Assembly (NCBI GenBank): GCA_041396985.1
Contig: JAWKXO010000006.1
Location: 44,936-108,935 of the forward strand
Reading direction: 5' to 3'
Length of the DNA: 64,000 nt
From: Emcibacteraceae bacterium
GTDB lineage: Bacteria > Pseudomonadota > Alphaproteobacteria > Sphingomonadales > Emcibacteraceae
The notes beneath the pieces are model-generated. The model was given only the letters and a program-made list of their open reading frames with translations, searched no databases and was not told the DNA's origin. The position numbers were made by a program, and so were the translations under genes. Shown here piece after piece: positions 8,690 to 17,220 of the stretch; the first letter of the stretch is position 1, and the number at the start of each line of letters is the position of its first letter.

Positions 8690-10141
8690 TTAAAGCGTTT
8701 CCCCATCATCCTGCTGGGGCGGGAGTTCATCCCTGTATTTAAACTGCTCTGCCAGTTTTTTATCTTTTTCAGATTCAGGAATTTCACCTTCGGTAACCTC
8801 AGGTGGACGAACCCAGCAATCAGTACCCAGTTCCTGTATTTTCTTACAGGCATCACGGGCTTCCTCATAGCTGGTAAGCGGGCCAGCATTCAGACGATAA
8901 AAATATCCGGTTGGCTGCGTATCACGATTACCGAAATCAATTTCTGAACGGCGTGGTTCCAGCCCACCGATAATGTCAAAATATTTTGCTTTCAGTTTTT
9001 CCCAGCCCGGGCGCAACTCTTCTTTTGTCCGGTAAGCTGCAATCTGTAATGCCCATCCTTCAGGGCCTAAAAGGGCGGGAACACCATCATCGTCTGCTGC
9101 CTGCTCAACCACTGCTGGTTCCGGCTCCGGTTCAACAACAGCAACAGGTTCCGGTGGCACTTCTGTCAGCCGTGCAACCGTAATGGCTTTGGTCAGCTGA
9201 TTATCGTCGTCATTATAAACTTCGTTTGCCGCTTTGGTCTTATCGGTCATATCACTTGGAGACTGATTAAGTACTGAATCAAACCGGTCATCCGTAGGAA
9301 GATTGCTCAGCATCCGATAATAATGGAGGTTTTCAGCAGCAATATCAGGTCCACTGTCAATGGAAAGAAGTCGAGAAGACATAATTTCATTTCCAGAAAG
9401 TGCATAAGCCATCGCCAAATTCTGACGGTTTGCAGCACCCGCATCCTTATGTTGTGCGGCCTGTTTCAGAATGTTAATCGCTTCGTCGTAGCGTGACTGC
9501 AATGCAAGCGATAACCCATAGTTATTCAGAAGTTTCAGATTATCAGGATCAACCGCAAGCCCGTCTTTATAGACTTCAAGTGAAGCTGCACGGTGGCCCT
9601 GCATATCCAGGGCAAGGGCCAGAGAACTCATCGCGTCCACATCACGCGGGTTGACGCGTACTGCCTGTTGCAAGAATGGCAAGGCGCGTGTTGGGCGGTT
9701 AAGCGCAAGATAGCTGGATCCTAAACCTTTAAGAGCTCTGATATTCTGGCCATTTTTGCCAAGTGCTTTCTGGAAGGTCTCATTGGCTTCATTATACTGA
9801 CCGATCGCTGCCAGGCTTTCACCTAATCCGATCAACGGTTCTATGTTTGAGCTTTCATAGCTATGAGCGCGACGATAAAGAGGAATTGCTGCGTTATAAT
9901 CACCCTGTTCGGCCATTTCATTGGCAAGGGCAAGAAAGCTGTTATCTACGACACCAGCCTCTACCGCTTCCATACGGGTTTCACTATCGCTTTGCTTATA
10001 AACAGCTGTGGCCTGATTATTTATATTTCCACTGGAACACGCTGTTACCAAAAACGTTAATCCAACAGCAAGAAGAGAATCATATTTGATCCTCTGCTTC
10101 ATACTTACAGTCAATTTTCTGTCTTCGTTGAGTTGTGTCAT
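8690..10141 (-). CDS. TPR-repeat lipoprotein with C-terminal SPOR domain
   Basis: Envelope protein that probably binds peptidoglycan at division sites or poles. It has a lipoprotein signal with lipobox LVTAC (lipidated Cys at residue 35 from the chosen start), six or more tetratricopeptide repeats (about 65-290, such as IPLYRRAHSYESSNIEPLIGL), an acidic Pro/Glu/Val linker (about 330-350), and a SPOR domain (about 360-445; WALQIAAYRT, GYFYRLNAGPL). SPOR domains bind glycan strands lacking stem peptides. I chose ATG 10141 because GGAA stands 6 bases before it; ATG 10102 would give a shorter signal peptide and is possible, as is ATG 10153. It is the last gene after ParA and the RHH protein, 26-38 bases downstream, suggesting one system. 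TadD-like proteins share the TPR/lipoprotein layout but no tad genes are nearby. Confidence 0.85.
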   Translation of the reverse strand: MTQLNEDRKLTVSMKQRIKYDSLLAVGLTFLVTACSSGNINNQATAVYKQSDSETRMEAVEAGVVDNSFLALANEMAEQGDYNAAIPLYRRAHSYESSNIEPLIGLGESLAAIGQYNEANETFQKALGKNGQNIRALKGLGSSYLALNRPTRALPFLQQAVRVNPRDVDAMSSLALALDMQGHRAASLEVYKDGLAVDPDNLKLLNNYGLSLALQSRYDEAINILKQAAQHKDAGAANRQNLAMAYALSGNEIMSSRLLSIDSGPDIAAENLHYYRMLSNLPTDDRFDSVLNQSPSDMTDKTKAANEVYNDDDNQLTKAITVARLTEVPPEPVAVVEPEPEPAVVEQAADDDGVPALLGPEGWALQIAAYRTKEELRPGWEKLKAKYFDIIGGLEPRRSEIDFGNRDTQPTGYFYRLNAGPLTSYEEARDACKKIQELGTDCWVRPPEVTEGEIPESEKDKKLAEQFKYRDELPPQQDDGETL

Positions 10142-10179
10142 TTTCAATTCCATTCGACTTTATCTGTCATTCTTTTTCT

Positions 10180-10710
10180 TTAATTCGTAAGACAACTACA
10201 CTCGCCCAAATCACATACTTTTTTGTCTTCATTAAGATACATTTCAAGAGCAGCAGAAATTATTTCCTGACAGCTTTTTCTTGAATGTGCCGCATAAATT
10301 CTGAGTTTAAGATGATCTTCCTGTTCCATGCGAAGTGTCATAGCAATCCTTTTAGCGCTTACATCCTTACGACTGGCTGGAACTTCGTCATTTTTCATTT
10401 TAACTGATTGCTGACCGGTATTGGTTCTTGCTATCACCTTTGACGCTTTTGGTGCCGCATCTTCATCAAAATCAACATTATTATATTGTCTTTTCTTGAC
10501 GTTATTGATTTCCTTTACCGCTTCAGCAAATTTGCTGCTATCAGCTTCTTCAGTATAAAAATCTTCTGTCGGATGGGACAATACGCGGTGATGCTGAACC
10601 GGATTTAAAGCCTGTATCGTCAGGCGATGATCCGTATGTGCCGGTATGGCAGTCCCTTTTCTCGCCAGGAGTAATCCTGAAAGTCTAGCTTCTTTTTTTA
10701 CTGAACTCAT
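10180..10710 (-). CDS. Predicted ribbon-helix-helix protein, partner of ParA, with cysteine tail
   Basis: Protein of 176 residues that I cannot name. The N-terminal part (10-40) has LLARKGTAIPA followed by HRLTIQ, the middle (60-120) looks disordered and charged, and residues about 122-160 fit a ribbon-helix-helix DNA-binding fold: a short strand AMTLRM followed by two helices. The C-terminus ends with a CxxxxCxC motif (Cys166, 171, 173), which could bind metal or form disulfides. It begins 14 bases after the ParA gene with ribosome site GAGGGT. RHH proteins often act as the DNA-binding partner of ParA (as in type Ib plasmid systems), so it may tether cargo or regulate its own operon. That role is inferred from position and fold only. 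Confidence 0.7.
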   Translation of the reverse strand: MSSVKKEARLSGLLLARKGTAIPAHTDHRLTIQALNPVQHHRVLSHPTEDFYTEEADSSKFAEAVKEINNVKKRQYNNVDFDEDAAPKASKVIARTNTGQQSVKMKNDEVPASRKDVSAKRIAMTLRMEQEDHLKLRIYAAHSRKSCQEIISAALEMYLNEDKKVCDLGECSCLTN

Positions 10711-10724
10711 AACTCTACCCTCTT

Positions 10725-11438
10725 TTAACCTTCGGCCTGACGGCGACCAAACCCTGTATTCTGAACCGGTGTGCGTCTTAACTGCTGCGCCTGATGCTGA
10801 AACACGATCCTTCTGAAATTCTTTTCAAGACGGTCGCTCACATATTCCCATAAATCAGCTATCTCTTTGGAGGACCTAGAGTCCGGATTGATTTCCATAA
10901 CCGTTCTGCCATCAATCATACTTGATGCGAAATCCGTTCTCTGGTGAATAGTGGCGGGCGAAACTGTTCCATGCTGCGAAAGGGCAATGGCCGCATCGCT
11001 GGTAATTCTTGCTCTCGGAGTGGCCGCGTTAAGCACAAACATAAATGGCTTATCGCTTCTATCTGCTAGTTCGACTGTCGCCCCCGCTGCGCGCAAGTCA
11101 TGCGGGCTCGGGCGGGTCGGGATAATAATAAGGTCGGAAACGGCAATAACACTCTGAATAGCCAGTGTAATGGCCGGTGGCGTATCAATGATGGCCAGTT
11201 TAAAGCCCTGCTCACGCAGCTGATCCAGATCTGAAAGAAGCCTTGAAACATTTGTCTGGGCAAAGGCCGGTGTTGGCGCTTCACGCTCATTCCACCATGC
11301 TGTCAAACTGCCTTGCGGATCAGTATCAACCAAAACAACTGGTCCGGCACCAGAAAGTTCTGCCTGCACGGCCAAATGTCCGCTTAAGGTCGTTTTTCCT
11401 GACCCGCCTTTTTGAGATGTTACCGCTAATACACGCAT
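10725..11438 (-). CDS. ParA/MinD-family positioning ATPase
   Basis: Cytoplasmic Walker ATPase of the ParA group, 237 residues. The deviant Walker A KGGSGKTT (10-17) with the signature lysine is clear, as are the DTDPQGS switch near 39 and IIDTPPA near 98. These ATPases form dimers on DNA or membrane and position chromosomes, plasmids, chemoreceptor clusters or other cargo. There is no ParB, no parS repeat and no replication gene close by, so this is an orphan ParA rather than the main chromosome partition system. It is the first gene of a three-gene unit with an RHH protein and a SPOR lipoprotein, which suggests positioning of an envelope or polar structure. Ribosome site GGGGTAAG precedes ATG 11438. 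Confidence 0.9.
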   Translation of the reverse strand: MRVLAVTSQKGGSGKTTLSGHLAVQAELSGAGPVVLVDTDPQGSLTAWWNEREAPTPAFAQTNVSRLLSDLDQLREQGFKLAIIDTPPAITLAIQSVIAVSDLIIIPTRPSPHDLRAAGATVELADRSDKPFMFVLNAATPRARITSDAAIALSQHGTVSPATIHQRTDFASSMIDGRTVMEINPDSRSSKEIADLWEYVSDRLEKNFRRIVFQHQAQQLRRTPVQNTGFGRRQAEG

Positions 11439-11590
11439 TTATCTTACCCCGGTTCAAATTAACTAAAATGTGGTAAATTGCGAGAATATACAGACTCGCC
11501 CAAACCACCCATCCAATGCATAATGCCTGATATATCTTAATAAATCGTAAAATAGTTAAGGATGATTAAGGTATTAACCCATTGAAAATA

Positions 11591-11616
11591 AACATTTAAT
11601 TGTTAAACATTTAATT
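11591..11616. repeat. Two direct copies of an 11-base AT-rich element upstream of the parA operon
   Basis: AACATTTAATT occurs at 11591-11601 and again at 11606-11616, a spacing of 15 bases. It lies in the 213-base region (11439-11651) between the parA start and the pabBC stop, which otherwise holds only AT-rich DNA with no ORF. It could be a binding site for the RHH protein of the operon or simply low-complexity sequence. Confidence 0.4.
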
Positions 11617-11651
11617 AATTTCGAGATAATTTTATGAAATTTTGCCCCTCT

Positions 11652-13466
11652 TCAGGTCATTTTAACGGCAATCATGCCACGAACAGAATTGCATAAATAA
11701 ACATGATCTGCATCCGTTAAGTCACTGGGAAATAAGATCTTTTCCTGATATTTCTTTGGATCTGACTTTAGTAGGGAATGTCTTAATATACCGCTTAACA
11801 AACCACATTGAACCGGTGGTGTAAAAAATATACCGTCTTTTTCAATAAATATGTTGGTATAGCTGCCTTCTGTTACTTCACCACGCTCATTGGTAAATAT
11901 CACATCAAAACAACCGTGTTCCTTATGGTGTTTATTATATTCCGATACATATTGCCCTCGTAGGGTCGTTTTATGAAACCTAATAGGGTCCTGGCTATCA
12001 ATAACCAGGTCTGATAATTTAGCTGTTGCCACCACATTATCTGCCATCATTTTTATCTTTTCCGATGTGATGGAAATCGTGCCGGATTTTGCAAGTAGCA
12101 GGCGGACTTTATATTTTTGATCCGGGGCATTGGAAATATATTCACAGTGTTCTTTAAGCGAAGCAGCCGCTTCATCCGGATCAAATGAAAAAGAAAAATA
12201 ACTGGCCGAGCTATGAAGCCTTTGAAGATGTTCTGATAAAAATCCAAATCCATCTTTAGCCGACCAGGACATTGTTTCAATCAGCGCAAAGGACGGATAA
12301 TCATGTGTAAGAAACTGTGCTTTGAGCAAACATTCGTCATATTCCGATTGCGCCACTGAATCGGCAACGATTGCACCGCCGATCCCAAGCTCTCCTCTGC
12401 CATTATTATCAAGCGTAACTGTTCTGATCGGCACGCTGAAACACATATCATTATCCGGCGTAAAATAACCGATGGCGCCTGTGTAAATTCCCCTTTCCCC
12501 GTCTTCCAGTTCACTAATGATTTCCTGCGCCCTGATTTTTGGTGCGCCGGTCACAGATCCGCATGGAAAAATTGACGTCATGACGTCAAGGGCCGAAACC
12601 TCAGGACCGACTGTCGCTTCGACCGTTGATGTCATGGTAAAAAGGGTTCTGTATTTCTCAACCTCAAAAAGCTTAGCAACCTCAACTGACCCCTTGTCAG
12701 CAAATTTCGAAAGATCATTACGTAGCAGATCAACGATCATTAAATTTTCCGCCCGTTCTTTTTCGCTGCTTTTAAGAGCTTCTGAAAAGTCTATATCCTC
12801 TTCAGTTGTGCGTCCGCGTCGATGGGTTCCCTTCATCGGTTTCGCGGTCAGTTTACCCCCATTCTTTCTGATAAACAGTTCCGGGCTTAAGGAAAGAACG
12901 CTCAAAATATCACTTTCAATAAAGGCCGCATATTCAGCTGCCTGTGCGTCCCGTAATGTTGCATAAAGCGCTCTCGCATCCCCCTTAAAATCAAATTCGG
13001 CCTTTTGCGTAAAATTGACCTGATAAATGTCTCCGGCATTTAAATATTTCCGGATCTGATCAAATGATTTCTGATAATTTTCACGGCTCCGGCTTAAATG
13101 CAGATTGGCAATATCATAACCATTTTCATCTTTATATGTTTGCCAGTAATAGTCAGCATCCCGGTCATCCAGTTTTTTCCGGCTCTTATATACACCCATA
13201 TAGATTAGGGGTGTTTTAAGATTTTCCGGTAACCTTGATCTTAGTTTTTTTTCAATATAAAGACCCGCTTCATAGCTGATCCAGCCCGCAACATGAAAAT
13301 TTTGTTTCAGGTATTGCTTAATCCGTTCAAATGCATTTTCAATTTCTGTAGGATGGTTGGCGACAATCAACTCAATAGGGTTTTCATAAATATAAGCGGC
13401 TTCATTATTTTTTCTGGCTCTATTATTTTCCAGAAATAATGAAAGTTTCGGTTTATCGCTCATCAT
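11652..13466 (-). CDS. pabB: Aminodeoxychorismate synthase component I fused to aminodeoxychorismate lyase (PabB-PabC)
   Basis: Makes 4-aminobenzoate for folate: PabB converts chorismate plus ammonia to aminodeoxychorismate, and PabC releases pyruvate. The N-terminal PabB part (about 1-385) shows KPMKGTHRRG, IVDLLRNDL, VTGAPKIRAQEI and RGIYTGAIGY. The C-terminal PLP-dependent lyase part (about 390-604) shows FHKTTLRGQY and GEVTEGSYTNIF. The frame is open to a GTG at 13505, but that codon lies inside a terminator hairpin of the preceding gene, so I place the start at ATG 13466 with AAGG 6 bases before it (a second ATG follows at 13463). The glutaminase PabA must be encoded elsewhere. The fusion is common in proteobacteria. 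Confidence 0.93.
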   Translation of the reverse strand: MMSDKPKLSLFLENNRARKNNEAAYIYENPIELIVANHPTEIENAFERIKQYLKQNFHVAGWISYEAGLYIEKKLRSRLPENLKTPLIYMGVYKSRKKLDDRDADYYWQTYKDENGYDIANLHLSRSRENYQKSFDQIRKYLNAGDIYQVNFTQKAEFDFKGDARALYATLRDAQAAEYAAFIESDILSVLSLSPELFIRKNGGKLTAKPMKGTHRRGRTTEEDIDFSEALKSSEKERAENLMIVDLLRNDLSKFADKGSVEVAKLFEVEKYRTLFTMTSTVEATVGPEVSALDVMTSIFPCGSVTGAPKIRAQEIISELEDGERGIYTGAIGYFTPDNDMCFSVPIRTVTLDNNGRGELGIGGAIVADSVAQSEYDECLLKAQFLTHDYPSFALIETMSWSAKDGFGFLSEHLQRLHSSASYFSFSFDPDEAAASLKEHCEYISNAPDQKYKVRLLLAKSGTISITSEKIKMMADNVVATAKLSDLVIDSQDPIRFHKTTLRGQYVSEYNKHHKEHGCFDVIFTNERGEVTEGSYTNIFIEKDGIFFTPPVQCGLLSGILRHSLLKSDPKKYQEKILFPSDLTDADHVYLCNSVRGMIAVKMT

Positions 13467-13495
13467 TAAAAACCTTGTCTGACGTCTTATAATAA

Positions 13496-13526
13496 TTAAA
13501 GGCACAGTGATCTGCTGTGCCTTTAA
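13496..13526 (-). terminator. Terminator between the aldo/keto reductase gene and pabBC
   Basis: A 12-bp perfect stem (TTAAAGGCACAG 13496-13507 with CTGTGCCTTTAA 13515-13526) surrounds a 7-base loop. It is followed on the minus strand by a T-rich stretch (ATTATTAT). It lies 39 bases after the reductase stop and 30 bases before the pabBC start. Confidence 0.65.
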
Positions 13527-13564
13527 CTGAAGATAGTGTTATTTCTGCCCTGTGAAAAGCGTAA

Positions 13565-14506
13565 TTATAGGTCTTCGATAAAACTGACCATTCTTTTACG
13601 TTCGGCTTCTGTCGGAAGGCGTCCTTTTAGGGCACCAATATTATCAACCACATGATAATCATTTATCGTGCCCGGAATGATGACTGTAATATCCGGATGG
13701 CCCAAAATAAATTTCAGGAAAAATTTGCCCCAGCTATCCACACCGAATTCTTTAGCCCAGTCCGGTATGGCCAGCCCTTTCCCGGCTGTTGGCCCGAACA
13801 AACGACCCCGTGCAAATGGCACATTGATCATGACCGCTACCCCCTGCTCACGCGCGGCCGGAAGCACACGGTCCTCAATTGATCGGTCAAGCAGATTATA
13901 CTGGCACTGCATGAAATCCAGCTTATGCGTTTCAATCACTTTCACTGCTTCATCATTCTGACTTTCCCTGAAATGAGTGATCCCCGCATAGCGAACTTTT
14001 CCCTCATCCTTAAGGCCATAAATTGTTTCAAGATGGGCCTCGGTATCACGTAGGTTATGAACCTGCAACAGATCAAATCTGTTGGTTCTTAAATCTTCAA
14101 AGGACTGGGTGTTCTGATCAATACCGGCCTGCTTTCCAGAAATACTGGTTTTTGTTGCCAGAAAACATTTATCCCGAGCGCCAAGTTCATCAAGGGCACG
14201 ACCAACTATTTTTTCAGCATCGGCATAGGTCGGGGACGTGTCAATCACCGTTCCCCCTTCACGGAACAGGGCTTCGATGGCGCCTTTTCTTTTACTGAAA
14301 TCTGCACTTAAATCGCCAAATTCAAGCGCGGTTCCAAGACCAACCGCCGGTATTTTTTCACCGGTGGAATGGATGGTGCGGTGCAGTAATTCATTCGCCT
14401 GTGCATTAGCACTTCTGCCAAGGCCCATGCCTGCCAGCAGGCCGCTTCCGACAGCTGCCCCGCTTAATTTTAAAAACTCTTTTCTCGTTAGGTCTTTATG
14501 GTTCAT
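13565..14506 (-). CDS. Tat-exported aldo/keto reductase family protein
   Basis: Oxidoreductase of the aldo/keto reductase barrel family, 313 residues, with a twin-arginine-like signal (TRKEFLKLSGAA, residues 7-18, then a hydrophobic stretch to SANAQ). It carries the catalytic pattern: Asp and Tyr in DTSPTYADAE, Lys in FLATKTS and His in LLQVHNL. Export by Tat would suit a protein that folds with NADP(H) in the cytoplasm, although its electron donor in the periplasm is unclear. The first motif has one Arg followed by Lys, so Tat use is likely but not certain. Ribosome site GGGAGAT precedes ATG 14506. It follows the MFS-type gene by 45 bases and may be co-transcribed. Confidence 0.85.
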   Translation of the reverse strand: MNHKDLTRKEFLKLSGAAVGSGLLAGMGLGRSANAQANELLHRTIHSTGEKIPAVGLGTALEFGDLSADFSKRKGAIEALFREGGTVIDTSPTYADAEKIVGRALDELGARDKCFLATKTSISGKQAGIDQNTQSFEDLRTNRFDLLQVHNLRDTEAHLETIYGLKDEGKVRYAGITHFRESQNDEAVKVIETHKLDFMQCQYNLLDRSIEDRVLPAAREQGVAVMINVPFARGRLFGPTAGKGLAIPDWAKEFGVDSWGKFFLKFILGHPDITVIIPGTINDYHVVDNIGALKGRLPTEAERKRMVSFIEDL

Positions 14507-14551
14507 TTATATCTCCCAATATTTTTAACAGTTTAATAAGTTTCCCACCCC

Positions 14552-15853
14552 TTAAGGTTTAATTTCTGTTTCCTTTTCATGGTGCCGTCCCAGTCTCCAG
14601 GCCAGCATGGCCCATATAGCCGCAAGTGGCACACCGATCATGGCAATGGCGCCGATGGATAAACCGATTGCTGAACTAAGTCCTGTATAGATCCAGCCGT
14701 TGACCACATCACCGCCCCTGAAAACGGCGGTATCGATGAAATTTTTGGCTTTATATTTTTGTTCCCGGCTGACTATGCTGAACAGGTTTTCACGTGACGG
14801 GACAAACATACCATATTCCGTGGCCCGTCTTATTGTCTGAAACACAATAAAGACACCAATAACCGGCGACAGGGCCAGAAGCGAAAACCCAATGATGGTC
14901 AGGACAGGCAGAACGATTATCCCAACTTTAACGCCATATTTTGAAAGCACAGGACCCGAAATAAAAACCTGGAATATCAAAGCACCGATGGATACATACC
15001 GTTCAATCAGTGCAAATATTTTAACCCGTTCTGCCGTATCCGTATAGGCATCATAAATCAATGCCCCCTGCTGGAAATAGGCAAAAGTCGCCGTTAGTGA
15101 TAACAAAAAAACCAAAAGGCTTATCCCCATAAGATAGCGGGATGTCAGAATTTCTGTAAATCCTGCCAGCGCTCCACCGCCTATGGCCTTTTCATTTGTG
15201 TTCTGCTCCTGTCCATTTTTCTGTTCTGCAAGACTTCCACTTCTCAGCTGAATAAGTCTTAAAACACAGAATATTGAAAAAACAAGAACTGCTGCAGAGA
15301 CCAGCAACAGATTTTCAATTCCAAATTCATCGATCAAAAAAGTGACAAGTAACGGCCCTAAAATACTGCCAATCGTTCCACCGGAGGCAATCATGCCAAA
15401 CAGTTTTTTGGAATCTCCCGCCTTAAAGATATCAACCATAAAGCTCCAGAAGATTGATACGACAAAAACATTAAAGACGCTGAGCCAGACAAAAAAGACC
15501 TTTGCCACGATATCCAGTCTTATTTCCTGAATGAATAAATACCAGAACAGCACAAGATTAAAGATAAAAAATAAATAGATATAAGGAATTAGCTTACGAC
15601 GCGGAAAGCGTGCTACCAGTGCCCCATAAATGGGCATAACGGCCAGCATCACTAGAAATGTATAGGAAAAAAGATAAGCCAGCGAGCCGGTCCCGCCAGC
15701 AATGCCCATGGCATCACGGATCGGACGCAATATAAAATAAGCGGTGAGCAGCGAAAAGAAATATAGAAATGACCACACAAATGCGGCCCCTTCCTTTTCA
15801 AAAACACTTAAAAAAGAATTTTTCTGGTCCCCGCTTTTTTCATCAAACCCCAT
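14552..15853 (-). CDS. MFS-like transporter of the NTP/NDP exchanger type
   Basis: Integral membrane protein of 433 residues with about 12 helices. The start of the membrane domain (FSLLTAYFILRPIRDAMGIAGG) is typical of the ATP/ADP translocase-like (TLC, Npt) branch of the major facilitator fold found in free-living proteobacteria, where the substrate is unknown. It ends with a short charged tail (GRHHEKETEIKP). Ribosome site GGGGAA precedes ATG 15853. The next gene downstream is an exported aldo/keto reductase; the pair may form an operon. Nucleotide exchange as seen in intracellular bacteria should not be assumed. Confidence 0.75.
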   Translation of the reverse strand: MGFDEKSGDQKNSFLSVFEKEGAAFVWSFLYFFSLLTAYFILRPIRDAMGIAGGTGSLAYLFSYTFLVMLAVMPIYGALVARFPRRKLIPYIYLFFIFNLVLFWYLFIQEIRLDIVAKVFFVWLSVFNVFVVSIFWSFMVDIFKAGDSKKLFGMIASGGTIGSILGPLLVTFLIDEFGIENLLLVSAAVLVFSIFCVLRLIQLRSGSLAEQKNGQEQNTNEKAIGGGALAGFTEILTSRYLMGISLLVFLLSLTATFAYFQQGALIYDAYTDTAERVKIFALIERYVSIGALIFQVFISGPVLSKYGVKVGIIVLPVLTIIGFSLLALSPVIGVFIVFQTIRRATEYGMFVPSRENLFSIVSREQKYKAKNFIDTAVFRGGDVVNGWIYTGLSSAIGLSIGAIAMIGVPLAAIWAMLAWRLGRHHEKETEIKP

Positions 15854-15980
15854 TTCATTCCCCTGATATTTTCTTCTTATACGTAGCAGAACTTATAAAA
15901 CCTGCAATATTTCGGCAGATTATAGCATAAATCGTAACAGTTTAGAGCGAAATCGGACGAGAGTGCTGTGATTTCGGATT

Positions 15981-16964
15981 TCAGAGGACAGTAATGGTGC
16001 CGTCATTATGAGTAAGCCGCGCACTGCTGCCATTAATTTGCATCAGAACAGCTTTTATGTCTGAAGGTGACATACAGGAAAACGCTGTCGAAAGCGCGTC
16101 TGCCGTTGTCGCATCCAATGATGTGACCGTTACGGAAGCATATATCCCACTGCTTTTGCCGGTGTGTGGATCAAACAAATGATGATAATTGCCGGAAGCA
16201 TCAAACTGATCACCATACCCCCCCGATGTGGCAACGGCACCTGATTTAATTTCTATTACATCAGCAATGGAAACTGCATCAAATGGATCAAGCAGTCCAA
16301 TTCGCCAGGGTGAACCATCATTTTGCGGTCCACCAGCCCTGTATTCCCCAATATCGACAAGTATATTGTCAAAACCATTTTTCTTAAGATATTCGGTCAC
16401 TTTATCGGTAATATATCCCTGAGCTATGCCGTTAAAGCTAAGCCCCATTCCCTGTTCTTTAAATACGACAGTATTGTCCTGAATATCTATTTTTTCTGTG
16501 CCGATTTTTGATAAAGTTGCTTTTATCTCAATATCAAGACTTTCGCCTTCCGGCTTACCAAAATAATTTTTATATAATGTCCAGAGTGGCTGAATTGAAA
16601 TATCAAATGCGCCGTTTGTCACCTGATAAAATTGAACCGACTGTTTTAACAGATCCATAAATTCCCCGTCCGGGTTATCCAGTCTGCCAGTCTTATTTAA
16701 TTTGGATATTTGTGACTCCCGATCATAAAGACTGAAAAGTTTTTCATATTTTCGGATTAATGATCTTGCGCCGGTAATGACTTCTTCTGCTTTCTTTTCA
16801 TTATCAGAATATAACTGTAATGACGTTTCTGCACCCATGGCCCTACCCTGCCATTCAAAGAACTGCTTGGGCGTTTCTTTTGCAAAAAGTCCAGATGGCG
16901 TTGCCAGCACACCCGTTCCCAGCGCCATAATTCTCAGCATCCGTCTACGATTATTCATTATCAT
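15981..16964 (-). CDS. apbE: FAD:protein FMN transferase ApbE
   Basis: Periplasmic Mg2+-dependent enzyme that attaches FMN to a Ser or Thr of target proteins using FAD as donor. The 327 residues begin with an Arg-rich export signal (NRRRMLRIMALG), possibly Tat-type. Family marks are WQGRAMGAETSLQLYS, NGAFDISIQPLW, SFNGIAQGYITDKV, the NILVDIGE segment and SLDATTADALSTAFSCM near the end. It is divergent from a gene for an FMN-binding domain protein (17221), its likely target. ATG 16964 has GGATAAGA before it; ATG 16958 is an alternative. Confidence 0.93.
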   Translation of the reverse strand: MIMNNRRRMLRIMALGTGVLATPSGLFAKETPKQFFEWQGRAMGAETSLQLYSDNEKKAEEVITGARSLIRKYEKLFSLYDRESQISKLNKTGRLDNPDGEFMDLLKQSVQFYQVTNGAFDISIQPLWTLYKNYFGKPEGESLDIEIKATLSKIGTEKIDIQDNTVVFKEQGMGLSFNGIAQGYITDKVTEYLKKNGFDNILVDIGEYRAGGPQNDGSPWRIGLLDPFDAVSIADVIEIKSGAVATSGGYGDQFDASGNYHHLFDPHTGKSSGIYASVTVTSLDATTADALSTAFSCMSPSDIKAVLMQINGSSARLTHNDGTITVL

Positions 16965-17220
16965 TCTTATCCATTAAAACAGAAATAAATGCGACCAAAG
17001 GCAAATTTGATGGCCCGCAGACGTGAGCATATTAAAACTATCCGGAAAAGCAAATATTAAAAGTTATCCGCTTGATTTTCCTGATCAGTAAGACTTAAAT
17101 AAAATCCGGAAAATTGGTTTCTTTACTCGGCTATCGTCCTTTGATATTAATGCGAAAGCCTAATTGGAAATCATTCGCTCTTCCGGTTAAAAGTCCGGAT
17201 TAAATGTGATGGGAAAAAAT

